From assembly GCA_046050405.1 (NCBI GenBank), contig JBJOPY010000230.1:1-32269 (forward strand): a DNA stretch of 32,269 nt. The letters are read 5' to 3'. The notes beneath the pieces were generated by a model. It saw only the letters and a program-made list of their open reading frames with translations, was not told the origin of the DNA and made no database searches. This document shows positions 25,469-32,269 of the stretch, piece after piece (position 1 is the stretch's first letter; each line of letters starts with the position of its first letter). The translations under genes were made by a program, and so were the position numbers. This DNA comes from JADKCL01 sp046050405. Lineage in GTDB: Bacteria; Bacteroidota; Bacteroidia; J057; JADKCL01.

Positions 25469-27408
25469 TGGAAAAATCAAAAGAAGAACTGCTGACGCTG
25501 CTGAAGCTCCTGGACATGGAGCGCGACGAGGAACGCCGCCAATGGCGGGAGCGCTTTCTGAACACGTCGCTGTCGCAGCGTGTCCAGGAGGGCACGAGTT
25601 GGTATCCCGTGGTCGTCGATTCCGAGGAAATCGGGCTGGGAGACCGGATGGTGCTGGGAATCAGCCGTGCGGCCGCCGAAGAAAGGGGGCTGTTCCAGAA
25701 TGGCAGCATTGCTGCGCTATGGTGCAATGCAGAGGCCTACCGGAAGGATCCGCCTTCCGTGTCCGGGGTCATCCTCAAGGCCACCCGGGACAAGGTCATC
25801 CTGGCCCTGGACAGCGACGACACCCCGGAGTGGATCGACGAGGGCAAGCTCGGGCTCGACATCAGCTATGACGAGCGGGGCTACACGGAGATGGCCAAGG
25901 CGGTACGGGAGGTGATCAAGGCAGAGCGCGACCGCCTGGCACAGCTCCGCGACATCTTGCTGGGCCAGAGAGCAGCTTCCATCGACCACCGCCTCGGTGG
26001 CCCCGATCTTCCACCATTGAACGCTTCCCAAAATGCGGCCGTGCAGCTCGTGCGCCGGGCACAGGATCTCGCGATCGTCCACGGCCCTCCCGGTACCGGG
26101 AAGACCACCACACTGGTGCGGGCGATCGCTGACACGCTCGCCCAGGAAAAACAAGTCCTCGTATGCGCCGCCAGCAACCTCGCGACTGACCTGCTCACGG
26201 AGAGGCTGGCGGCACAAGGCATGCGCGTGTTGCGGCTCGGCCACCCTGCCCGTGTGTCCGAAGAAGTGCTGCAGCATTCCCTGGATCTCCAAATCACGCT
26301 GCATCCCAGCTTCAAGGACATGAAAAAGTTCCGCCGCGACGCGGAATCCATCCGCATGCAAGCCACCAAGTTCAAGCGCAACTTCGGCCAGGAGGAGCGG
26401 GAGAAGCGGAAGCAACTGCTGCAGGAAGCCAAGGATTGCCAGAGGCAGGCCCGAGACCTGGAAGATTTCATCCTCCAGGACCTCCTGGCCAAGGCGCAAG
26501 CCGTGACCTGCACCCTGACTGGGGCGGCAAGCTCCATGCTCAAGGGCCGTCGTTTTTCGACGCTCTTCATGGACGAATCCGCCCAAGCCACCGAGCCTGC
26601 ATGCTGGATTCCGATCCGTCTGGCCGACCGGGTTGTCTTTGCGGGCGACCATTGCCAATTGCCGCCGACTGTCAAGAGCCAGGATGCAGCCCGTGCTGGA
26701 TTTGCGGTTTCATTGTTTGAGAAGTGCATCGCCCGCCACCCGGAGGCTGCCGTCATGCTACGCACGCAGTACCGCATGCACGCGCAGATCATGGGCTACA
26801 GCAACCAGGTCTTCTATCGCAATGCCCTGGAGGCGGATGCCTCCGTGGCAGACCATCGGCTGAGCGACAACCCCGCCAAGCCCATGCTATACAAGCCGTT
26901 GGAATTCATAGACACCGCCGGATGCGGCTATGAGGAGAAGCTTAATCCGGACACCCTGAGCCTCAGCAACCCCGGGGAGGTGGACATCCTCTTCGCCCAC
27001 CTGCTCGCAATGTGCGAAGAATTGCGTGCACTGAAGGGATGGCCGACGCTGGGGATCATTTCACCCTACAAAGACCAGGTATTGCTGCTGAGGGAGCGGC
27101 TGGAGCAGCTGCCCATTCATCACGGGTGGCGCCCCCATGTCTCTGTGGACACCGTGGATGGTTTCCAGGGACAGGAGCGCGACATCATTTACATCAGCAT
27201 GGTGCGGAGCAATGCGGAGGGGGGCATTGGCTTCTTGGGGGATACGCGACGGATGAACGTGGCGATGACGCGTGCCCGCAAAAAGCTCGTGCTCGCCGGG
27301 GACAGTGGCACGCTGGCACGGCATCCCTTTTTCCGCGGTTTCCTCGATTATGTGGATGCAAACGATGCCTATGTGAGTGCCTGGGACTGGATGCACCTGG
27401 TGAACTAG
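25468..27408 (+). CDS. SF1 helicase, IGHMBP2/UPF1-like
   Basis: A 646-residue superfamily 1B ATPase/helicase. The start is ATG 25468, whose A is the last base of the preceding TGA (TGATG), indicating translational coupling. Residues about 1-135 form a beta-rich N-terminal region like the 1B barrel of UPF1/IGHMBP2. Motif I GPPGTGKTTT is near residue 206, a coiled-coil insert rich in Lys/Arg/Glu spans about 280-335, motif II DESAQ is near 369, and then come motif III GDHCQLPP, QYRMH, motif V VDTVDGFQGQERDI and motif VI NVAMTRARKKL. All catalytic residues are present. Expected action is 5'-3' unwinding of DNA or RNA in the cytosol. The pairing with a Rieske oxygenase has no obvious functional logic. 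Confidence 0.94.
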   Translation: MEKSKEELLTLLKLLDMERDEERRQWRERFLNTSLSQRVQEGTSWYPVVVDSEEIGLGDRMVLGISRAAAEERGLFQNGSIAALWCNAEAYRKDPPSVSGVILKATRDKVILALDSDDTPEWIDEGKLGLDISYDERGYTEMAKAVREVIKAERDRLAQLRDILLGQRAASIDHRLGGPDLPPLNASQNAAVQLVRRAQDLAIVHGPPGTGKTTTLVRAIADTLAQEKQVLVCAASNLATDLLTERLAAQGMRVLRLGHPARVSEEVLQHSLDLQITLHPSFKDMKKFRRDAESIRMQATKFKRNFGQEEREKRKQLLQEAKDCQRQARDLEDFILQDLLAKAQAVTCTLTGAASSMLKGRRFSTLFMDESAQATEPACWIPIRLADRVVFAGDHCQLPPTVKSQDAARAGFAVSLFEKCIARHPEAAVMLRTQYRMHAQIMGYSNQVFYRNALEADASVADHRLSDNPAKPMLYKPLEFIDTAGCGYEEKLNPDTLSLSNPGEVDILFAHLLAMCEELRALKGWPTLGIISPYKDQVLLLRERLEQLPIHHGWRPHVSVDTVDGFQGQERDIIYISMVRSNAEGGIGFLGDTRRMNVAMTRARKKLVLAGDSGTLARHPFFRGFLDYVDANDAYVSAWDWMHLVN

Positions 27409-27426
27409 GACGGAGGGAGCATCGGT

Positions 27427-27446
27427 CGCCGGCGGTGCGGCGTTTT
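27427..27446 (+). terminator. Possible terminator after the helicase gene
   Basis: CGCCG, loop GCGGTG, CGGCG, followed by TTTT, 19 bases after the helicase stop and before the convergent glycosyltransferase stop. The stem is short but GC-only; the T-run is brief. Confidence 0.4.
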
Positions 27447-27485
27447 GGGGTTATCCAGGATGTCCCGGGAGCTGCCAGTGTCCAT

Positions 27486-28481
27486 TCATGGCCTTGCCGC
27501 CTGAATCTTGGCCTGCACCATGGACGGCGTGAGATCCCGCATGCATTTGAAATGCCCCCTGGGGCATTTTTCATATCCCAGCTTGGTGCATGGACGGCAG
27601 TGCAAGCCTTCGATCTGAATGCAGACCGACTCCTGTGGACGATATGGGGCGAATCCGAGTTCGGGCACGGTGTTTCCCCAAAGCGAGTAAATGGTCTTCC
27701 CCAGTGCCGTGGCGATGTGCATGAGGCCTGTGTCATGGGTCACCACGAAGCGGCTTTGCTCTAAAATGGCTGCACTCAGCAGGAGGTCGCACTGTGCGAC
27801 GGCATTCAAACAATCCACCTTCAGCCGCTTCGCGATCCATCCAGCATCCGCTGCCTCTGCTGGTCCCCCGAGCAATGCCACGGGCTGGCCCAAGGCGTTG
27901 ATGAGCTCCACGAAGTACTCCTTCGGCCAGCGCTTCGTAAAGTGGGTGCCAGCGATCACCATGGCGACCGGCGCCGCCGGGAGGGAGCGGCCGATGAGTT
28001 CCCGTGCGCGCGACCTCGATTCCTCCGGGAGATGGAATTCCAATCCCGCCCCGTCCAGCTTGCATCCCAATGCCTTGATGGCCCTTTCATAGCGCTGGAC
28101 AGTATGGACTGCTGGCAGCCTGCCCACGCCGAGTTTGGTATGGAGCAGCACGGCCCAGCGGTCCTTGGTGTAAACCGTAGAGGAGACCTGTAGCCGCAGC
28201 CTGACCCAGCGGCTTCGCAGGCTGTTGTGCAGGTCGATGATATGATCGAATTTCTCGGCCTTCAGCTCTGCGACCGTGGCACCCAGGTCTCCTTCGAACA
28301 GGTGGACCTGGTCCAGGTGAGGATTGTACTGAAGGAGGGAGCCGAATGCCTTCTTGGTGAGAAAGTGGATCGCCGCCTCGGGGAAGCAGTGCCTGAGGCA
28401 TCGAATGACCGGGCTTGTCAGCACGATGTCGCCGATCGAACTCAGCCTGATCACCAGGATTTTTTGGGGGGATGGCCGCAT
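27486..28481 (-). CDS. GT9 family glycosyltransferase (heptosyltransferase-like)
   Basis: A 331-residue GT-B enzyme of family 9, which adds sugars, typically ADP-heptose, to lipid A core or related envelope glycans at the cytoplasmic face. The frame is open to 28904, but ATG 28481 gives the canonical start KILVIRLSSIGDIVLTSPVI at residues 7-26. Other marks are FLTKKAFGSLL near 40, the C-terminal donor-site region THDTGLMHIATALGKTIYSLWG near 255-277, and a Cys-rich tail (HCRPCTKLGYEKCPRGHFKCM) near 292-315. Extension to 28904 would overlap the divergent hydrolase gene and is antisense to it. The gene stands alone; sugar and acceptor are inferred only from the family. Confidence 0.92.
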   Translation of the reverse strand: MRPSPQKILVIRLSSIGDIVLTSPVIRCLRHCFPEAAIHFLTKKAFGSLLQYNPHLDQVHLFEGDLGATVAELKAEKFDHIIDLHNSLRSRWVRLRLQVSSTVYTKDRWAVLLHTKLGVGRLPAVHTVQRYERAIKALGCKLDGAGLEFHLPEESRSRARELIGRSLPAAPVAMVIAGTHFTKRWPKEYFVELINALGQPVALLGGPAEAADAGWIAKRLKVDCLNAVAQCDLLLSAAILEQSRFVVTHDTGLMHIATALGKTIYSLWGNTVPELGFAPYRPQESVCIQIEGLHCRPCTKLGYEKCPRGHFKCMRDLTPSMVQAKIQAARP

Positions 28482-28545
28482 TTGCCGCCAAAATAAGGAT
28501 TTTTTGCTGCGGGATGGGAACCTGCCCGGAATGGAACCCAAATGA

Positions 28546-28553
28546 TAATTTTG
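28546..28553 (+). promoter_or_regulatory. -7 promoter element for the serine hydrolase gene
   Basis: TAATTTTG matches TAnnTTTG exactly and ends 4 bases before ATG 28558. Transcription would start at or about the start codon, so the message would be leaderless or translation begins at ATG 28573. Confidence 0.5.
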
Positions 28554-28557
28554 CCCC

Positions 28558-30399
28558 ATGCGTGCTTTTCTGATGGGGGGGATCCTGCTGCTGTTCTTTT
28601 CCGTGCGATGCAGGGACGGCATCGGCCAGACGCTGCCGGGCAAGACTGGCGATGGGATGGATTCCCGGATCGACTCGCTCCGGCGATGGGCCCAGTCCCA
28701 TGGAATCTCCGGGTTTGCGTTCGCCCTGATCGACATGGATTCGAGCAGGCCGATGGATCTGGTGTATGAATCACCCAGAAACAGATCGTACCGCGTGGGC
28801 TCGCTGGGAAAGGTCATTGTGGCGATGGGATTGCTGAAACTCGCCGAGCAAGGCAGGGTCAGCCTGAACGACGAGGTTCGGCGGCGCCTGCCGGGACTGG
28901 CCATGTCAAACCCATGGGAATCGACGTCCCCGGTCAGGGTCGTTCACCTTCTGGAGCACACGGCAGGGCTGGACGAAATGCACTTCAACGAGTACTTTGC
29001 CGGGAAGGAGACCGGCATTCCGCTGGCAGGGGCCCTCCTGCGCAATGCTGCAAGCAAGCGGGTGCGATGGCCTCCCGGAACGCGGAGCGCCTATACGAAT
29101 GTGGGCTACGCCATCGCTGCACGCATGATCGAAGCCGCCACCGGTGAGCAGGCCGACGCATGGCTGCGTGGAAACATCCTGATGAAAATGGGGATGACCG
29201 CATCCCGATTCGACCGGGGGTTCCCATCCTCCACGCCGCAGAGGGACTCCTTGATGGGCGCGGGGGACTACCATCCCTACCTCTATTATCCCTCGGTGGG
29301 ACTCGTCTCGAATGCCCACGACCTGTCACGATTGATGAAATTCCTCCTCGGAGAGGGCCATTTCGCTGGCGACACCCTGCTTCAGGCTCCTTCTGTACGT
29401 CGGATCTGGAGGTCTGAAACCACGGTCGGTTCCGGGCGGGGTTGGTACGATGGAGACTACGGGCTTGGCTTCAGGTGTTGGGGGGACGGGCGGAGGACGA
29501 TGGCGGTCGCCACCGGGCTTGTGGATGGATTCCAGGCCAGCATGATCCTGTATCCCGGGCATCGAAAAGGGCGCGTCTTCCTTGCATCCGGGGGAAAGAA
29601 TCTGGATTCATTCGTTCGAAAGGCAACTGGCCTCTTGGATGGGGCGATGGACTTCCCGGAATTTTCTGTTCGCCCCTCAGCCCGGGGGGATTTGCCCGAG
29701 GTGGGGACCTACCGGTTCGGATCGCCTAGAAACGAGCTTTTCACCTTCGAGACAGCTCTCCTGGGGGATCTGGACATTCGTCTGGCGGAGCAGGCAGGTG
29801 GCTCATCCTTCGAGGCGAAGTTGCATGGGCAGGCTCCGTTCCGGTTGGACGTTGGCGCCGACGGCGGGAGCAGTGGCACCGGGGCCATTCACCGACCCGG
29901 ATTTGCCGGACGATCATCGGAGGGGCATCCGTTCATCATGATCGAGGGGAAGTATTTCGAGAAAAGGGAGGCCACCGGGCACGGCATCCTGAAATGGTCC
30001 TGGTGGATTTACCAACGGTGGGTTTATGTGTACACGATTCTGACAGTGATCATTCTGTGGATTGACTTGCGGCAGCGGGACTGGGCATCCGCGAAGCGTT
30101 GGCTGGTCTTGTCCGCTGTCCTGCCGTTTTGGTGGGCATGGCTTGGCTACCAGATGCTGACCTCGGAACGGTACTGGGAACTGGGGCAGCCAAGCCTGTT
30201 TTCACTGACTTTATCGCTCGTCAGTGTCTTGATTCCCCTGACGAGCTTGTCGTCCATCGGGTTTCTCACCAGCGGAATGCGGGCAGGGGGAGGGCGATGG
30301 GTGGCGTGGCTGTCGCTCCCCTTGGTGTTGGGTAATCTTGGGATGTCCAGCTACCTGCTGATACAGGGGTTGATTCCATTTTGCAGTTGGCGGTATTGA
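28558..30399 (+). CDS. Serine beta-lactamase-like hydrolase with four C-terminal membrane helices
   Basis: A 613-residue protein of the beta-lactamase class C / penicillin-binding-protein-like family, here most likely a peptidase or esterase of the cell envelope and not a resistance enzyme. An N-terminal hydrophobic segment (about 5-16) is a signal peptide or anchor. The catalytic SxxK is SLGK near residue 82 and the YxN motif is YTN near 180. The third KTG-like motif is less clear (HRKGRVFLAS near 340). A beta-rich linker lies at about 370-460, followed by four hydrophobic helices at about 485-505, 515-535, 545-570 and 580-608. The catalytic domain should face the periplasm. ATG 28558 or 28573 may be used. 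It is divergent from the GT9 gene, 76 bases apart. The substrate is unknown. Confidence 0.9.
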   Translation: MRAFLMGGILLLFFSVRCRDGIGQTLPGKTGDGMDSRIDSLRRWAQSHGISGFAFALIDMDSSRPMDLVYESPRNRSYRVGSLGKVIVAMGLLKLAEQGRVSLNDEVRRRLPGLAMSNPWESTSPVRVVHLLEHTAGLDEMHFNEYFAGKETGIPLAGALLRNAASKRVRWPPGTRSAYTNVGYAIAARMIEAATGEQADAWLRGNILMKMGMTASRFDRGFPSSTPQRDSLMGAGDYHPYLYYPSVGLVSNAHDLSRLMKFLLGEGHFAGDTLLQAPSVRRIWRSETTVGSGRGWYDGDYGLGFRCWGDGRRTMAVATGLVDGFQASMILYPGHRKGRVFLASGGKNLDSFVRKATGLLDGAMDFPEFSVRPSARGDLPEVGTYRFGSPRNELFTFETALLGDLDIRLAEQAGGSSFEAKLHGQAPFRLDVGADGGSSGTGAIHRPGFAGRSSEGHPFIMIEGKYFEKREATGHGILKWSWWIYQRWVYVYTILTVIILWIDLRQRDWASAKRWLVLSAVLPFWWAWLGYQMLTSERYWELGQPSLFSLTLSLVSVLIPLTSLSSIGFLTSGMRAGGGRWVAWLSLPLVLGNLGMSSYLLIQGLIPFCSWRY

Positions 30400-30412
30400 A
30401 CAAGCATCAGGA

Positions 30413-30428
30413 GGAGGTGATGACCTCC
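30413..30428. terminator. Hairpin in the convergent gap after the serine hydrolase gene
   Basis: GGAGGT-GATG-ACCTCC, a perfect 6-bp stem with a 4-base loop, 13 bases after the hydrolase stop and about 80 bases beyond the stop of the converging lipoprotein gene. No T-tract follows on either strand, so termination is uncertain. Confidence 0.3.
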
Positions 30429-30507
30429 CCTGCGGATGGTCTCATCCCATGCCTGGGCCACGGTGGACAAGGCGGCTGCACACACCCTCTTCCATTCCTT
30501 TTCCTTT

Positions 30508-30924
30508 TTACCGGAAAATCGGATATTCCTCCCTTTCGTTCTTATAATCAAATTCAAAGACATATCTACCGGGGATTAGAATGTCTGCCTTGACGCGCAG
30601 TTCATGCTTCCCCTCCTCAGCGTTCACGTATTGGCTGAACCATAGAAGGTCTTTGCTTTCGTTGTAGAGCTTCACCTTTGTCATGCCGGGGTAGTCGATC
30701 GTGTACGTGATCACCAGAAATTCACCATTCCATTGATGGGTGATCACGTGGAACCAGTCGGACGGAGAGGAGGAGTCGCCTCCCGGCAGGGGGGGCTCCA
30801 GCGTGCAGGCCATTCCCGTAAAAGCACCCAAAGTCAGAATCATCAGGCCCATGAGGAACACCCTCGTCCGTTGCCGACCGGGGACGACCGCCTCACCTTG
30901 ATTCTGTGTCTTGATTCCGGCCAT
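30508..30924 (-). CDS. Small putative lipoprotein
   Basis: A 138-residue protein of no recognised family. I start it at ATG 30924; the frame is open to 31023, but a promoter-like pair lies at 30993-31023, so the longer form would not be transcribed in full. The N-terminal region is basic (GRQRTR), followed by a hydrophobic run and a lipobox-like TGMAC, which would place lipidated Cys near residue 40. The mature part is beta-rich, with YTIDYPG, VKLYNESKDLLWFSQYV and a terminal GRYVFEFDYKNE strand, suggesting a single beta-sandwich domain in the envelope. It may be a surface or periplasmic accessory protein. It lies downstream of the ArsC-like gene on the same strand but has its own promoter. 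Confidence 0.75.
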   Translation of the reverse strand: MAGIKTQNQGEAVVPGRQRTRVFLMGLMILTLGAFTGMACTLEPPLPGGDSSSPSDWFHVITHQWNGEFLVITYTIDYPGMTKVKLYNESKDLLWFSQYVNAEEGKHELRVKADILIPGRYVFEFDYKNEREEYPIFR

Positions 30925-30992
30925 CTTCTTACACCAGTCGTCACGCTGTCGTGACCTCTTGCTGGATGATCCTAGGGGCTCTATTTTTCGAC

Positions 30993-31023
30993 CGAAAGTA
31001 AAGTTTTTTTGGCAGGATTCCAA
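30993..31023 (-). promoter_or_regulatory. Promoter of the small lipoprotein gene
   Basis: On the minus strand TTG (31021-31023), a 20-base spacer, then TACTTTCG (30993-31000), one mismatch from TAnnTTTG. Spacing fits the Bacteroidota -33/-7 pattern. The leader to ATG 30924 would be about 60 bases. Confidence 0.55.
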
Positions 31024-31217
31024 TCTGTTCGTGGTTCTTCATGGAAAATCTGAGCCCGTCTGCGCAATCCGTCCAGCAGGAGCAGCCTTGCCGTTGACCC
31101 TGACAAGGCGAGAGAGTGCCATGGATTCTCCCACCATTCTTCCTAGCAGATGCCCCATTCTGTATGAAACCCATTGCGGAGCATCGCCGCTTTCAGGCTC
31201 AGGGTCGGAGGCGCATC

Positions 31218-31580
31218 CTATTTGCCGAAGGCGGCAATGGCTTCCTCCACAGTCCTCTTCGCATTGCCCACGAAGATTTGATCCCCGAGGATCATCACGG
31301 GGCGCTTCAGGAAGGTGTATTCCTCCAGGATCAGGCTGCGGTAGTCCTGCTCTGTCAAATCCTTGGATGCAAGTCCCATTTCCTTGTATTTCAATGCCCT
31401 GCGGCTGAACAAATCTTCATATTTCCCCGCCATCGCTTTCATCCCGTCGAGTTGCTCCGGGGTGATCGCCTGTATCTTGATGTCTTGCAGTTCGACATCA
31501 GGGCCTGGATTGAGCCGCTTCAGGATCTGGGTGCAGGTGCTGCAGGTGGACAGGTAATAGATCTTCGCTTTCATTTTCAT
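31218..31580 (-). CDS. ArsC/Spx-like thioredoxin-fold protein
   Basis: A 120-residue protein of the ArsC/Spx/YffB family. The N-terminal strand KIYYLSTCSTC carries a CxxC pair near residues 13-16, followed by ILKRL. The helical middle (LDGMKAMAGKYEDLFSRRALKYKEMGL) and the RPVMILGDQIFVG segment near 92-104 are typical. The cis-proline region RPVM takes the place of the RPIV of arsenate reductases. The length is normal for the family. It could be a glutathione- or thioredoxin-linked reductase or a redox-sensing regulator; no arsenic genes are near, so I do not call it an arsenate reductase. The leader contains a dyad (31606-31627) and a promoter-like TATTTTCGG (31637-31645). Confidence 0.88.
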   Translation of the reverse strand: MKMKAKIYYLSTCSTCTQILKRLNPGPDVELQDIKIQAITPEQLDGMKAMAGKYEDLFSRRALKYKEMGLASKDLTEQDYRSLILEEYTFLKRPVMILGDQIFVGNAKRTVEEAIAAFGK

Positions 31581-32160
31581 CGGTCGATCAAGTCGTTTTT
31601 CAGTGATGCTGATTTACAAACCAGCATTGCATGGGGCCGAAAATAGTGGATTCTTTTCGAAATCCTTCCATGCGAGGCGGCAATCGCATGCGACATTGCT
31701 GCATGGGGGACTGTGCGGGCGGATGCGCCCCTGGGACCGGGATGGACGGTCTCATGGCCTGCCCCTGGGTTTCGGCGTTGCTGGGTTCTCCCTCCGGCAT
31801 TGGAACCGGGGATGGTGCGTGCGGCACTTTGAGACCATGATATGCTTCCAGCCATTGCCAAGGGTGGATCTGAAACAAGGGCTAGGGGCCCATGTCCCGG
31901 ACACGGCTGGAGGAGGAACACAGGTGCCATGCAGGGCTCGCCCTCAACGAGTTCAATCAAGCTCAATAGCGATGAATCCTCCCACCGAGGCCGTTTCTGG
32001 TCAGGGATCGCAGCCCCATCCCCCCGCAGCAGACCGGATGGCCGGATGGGTGCGAGGGCTGTGGGAAGGGGATTGTTCCTGGGGTGTGTGTGATGCCGTA
32101 CCTGCCAGAATCATCCCGCTTGCGATCCACCGGTGCCGTTTTTCCCTTTAAATTGCAGCC
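31581..32160. other. 580 bp divergent region before the right-edge gene
   Basis: The largest non-coding gap in the window, between divergent starts of the ArsC-like gene and the truncated gene at 32161. A plus-strand open frame (31603-32151) is Arg/His/Cys-rich and unconvincing. Apart from the dyad and promoter-like element near the ArsC-like gene I see no defined structure. Confidence 0.45.
31606..31627 (-). promoter_or_regulatory. Dyad in the leader of the ArsC-like gene
   Basis: ATGCTG and CAGCAT arms with an inner TTT/AAA pairing and a single mismatch, centred about 37 bases upstream of the ATG at 31580. It sits downstream of a possible -7 (TATTTTCGG, 31637-31645), so it could be an operator or a leader hairpin. 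Confidence 0.4.
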
Positions 32161-32269
32161 ATGTCCACGTATCTGATCCATCAATACTACGCCGCCCTGG
32201 AGCGCACTTTCCAATTTGGCAAGACCCGGAACGAGACGAGCATCCGCCAGCATTTCATGCGCTTGCTCA
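32161..32269 (+). CDS. Start of a type ISP restriction-modification-like gene (cut by window edge)
   Basis: Only 36 codons are visible, beginning at ATG 32161: an N-terminus with IHQYYAALERTFQFGKTRNE followed by SIRQHFMRLL. The pattern of an acidic/aromatic helix, then G-x-x-x-NE-x-x-(I/L)R-x-x-F-x-x-LL, resembles as I recall it the N-terminal Mrr-like nuclease region of type ISP restriction-modification proteins (LlaGI/LlaBIII class), single polypeptides joining nuclease, helicase and N6-adenine methyltransferase. The identification rests on a short motif and is tentative. The gene is expected to run several kilobases beyond the window if correct. Confidence 0.5.
   Translation, partial: MSTYLIHQYYAALERTFQFGKTRNETSIRQHFMRLL

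Noticed and set aside
25717..26792. Two long minus-strand open frames of about 300 residues each
   Set aside because: Both lie antisense to the helicase gene, whose motifs are all intact.
28482..28904. N-terminal extension of the GT9 gene up to 28904
   Set aside because: The extension is antisense to the divergent hydrolase and precedes the canonical KILVIRLSSIGD start.
31218..31580. Naming the ArsC-like gene an arsenate reductase
   Set aside because: A CxxC is present but no other arsenic-resistance gene is nearby, and the family includes regulators and other reductases.
31603..32151. 182-residue plus-strand open frame in the gap before the right-edge gene
   Set aside because: Rich in Arg, His, Cys and Trp with no family resemblance; its composition looks like translated non-coding GC-rich sequence.
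32136..32160. TAnnTTTG promoter directly before the right-edge gene
   Set aside because: The best candidate, TTAAATTG, has two mismatches, which is not enough to call a promoter.

Overview
This window reads as ordinary chromosome of a fairly GC-rich member of the Bacteroidota, possibly a Saprospiraceae-like lineage. The family-level placement is inference. The evidence for the phylum is: an outer-membrane protein of the DUF5686/carboxypeptidase-regulatory type; a TPR sensor kinase of the layout common in that phylum; paired small RRM glycine-rich proteins; a BaeB-type MBL-rhodanese protein; few visible Shine-Dalgarno sequences; and several exact copies of the Bacteroidota -7 promoter element TAnnTTTG just upstream of genes. 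No rRNA, tRNA, CRISPR array, insertion sequence or prophage was recognised. Coding density is about 82%, with many 300-580 bp gaps.

Layout. 1-4.5 kb (minus strand): MBL-fold/double-rhodanese sulfur protein, a membrane-spanning patatin-like phospholipase, and a lipoprotein with a carboxypeptidase-regulatory-like fold. 4.9-9.7 kb (minus): Kup potassium transporter, then a PolB-type 3'-5' exonuclease that follows an S41 (CtpA-like) protease in a tight pair. 10.2-13.3 kb (plus): a lipoprotein followed almost without gap by a B12-binding-type radical SAM enzyme with an unusual CX4CX2C cluster motif. 13.6-14.1 kb (plus): a solitary vsr mismatch endonuclease. 14.4-18 kb (minus): TPR histidine kinase whose H-box histidine is asparagine, preceded by an exported, membrane-anchored metallophosphoesterase. 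18.3-19.5 kb (minus): two paralogous RRM proteins, with related dyads between them and a UUCG-loop terminator after the last. 19.9-24.1 kb (minus): DUF5686 outer-membrane protein and a membrane-anchored MsrB-MsrA fusion. 24.4-27.4 kb (plus): Rieske oxygenase translationally coupled to an SF1 helicase. 27.5-30.4 kb: divergent GT9 heptosyltransferase-like gene (minus) and membrane-anchored serine beta-lactamase-like hydrolase (plus). 30.5-31.6 kb (minus): small lipoprotein and an ArsC/Spx-like thioredoxin-fold protein. The window ends inside the first codons of a gene (plus) that resembles the N-terminus of type ISP restriction-modification enzymes.

Most of the content is cell-envelope maintenance (protease, lipoproteins, outer-membrane protein, glycosyltransferase, serine hydrolase, envelope methionine repair) plus DNA/RNA transactions (exonuclease, Vsr, helicase, RRM proteins, possible type ISP enzyme). 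I see no single large undescribed system. The best leads are the radical SAM/lipoprotein pair, the kinase without an acceptor histidine, the RRM pair with its dyads, the Rieske-helicase coupling, and the truncated type ISP-like gene that runs off the right edge.
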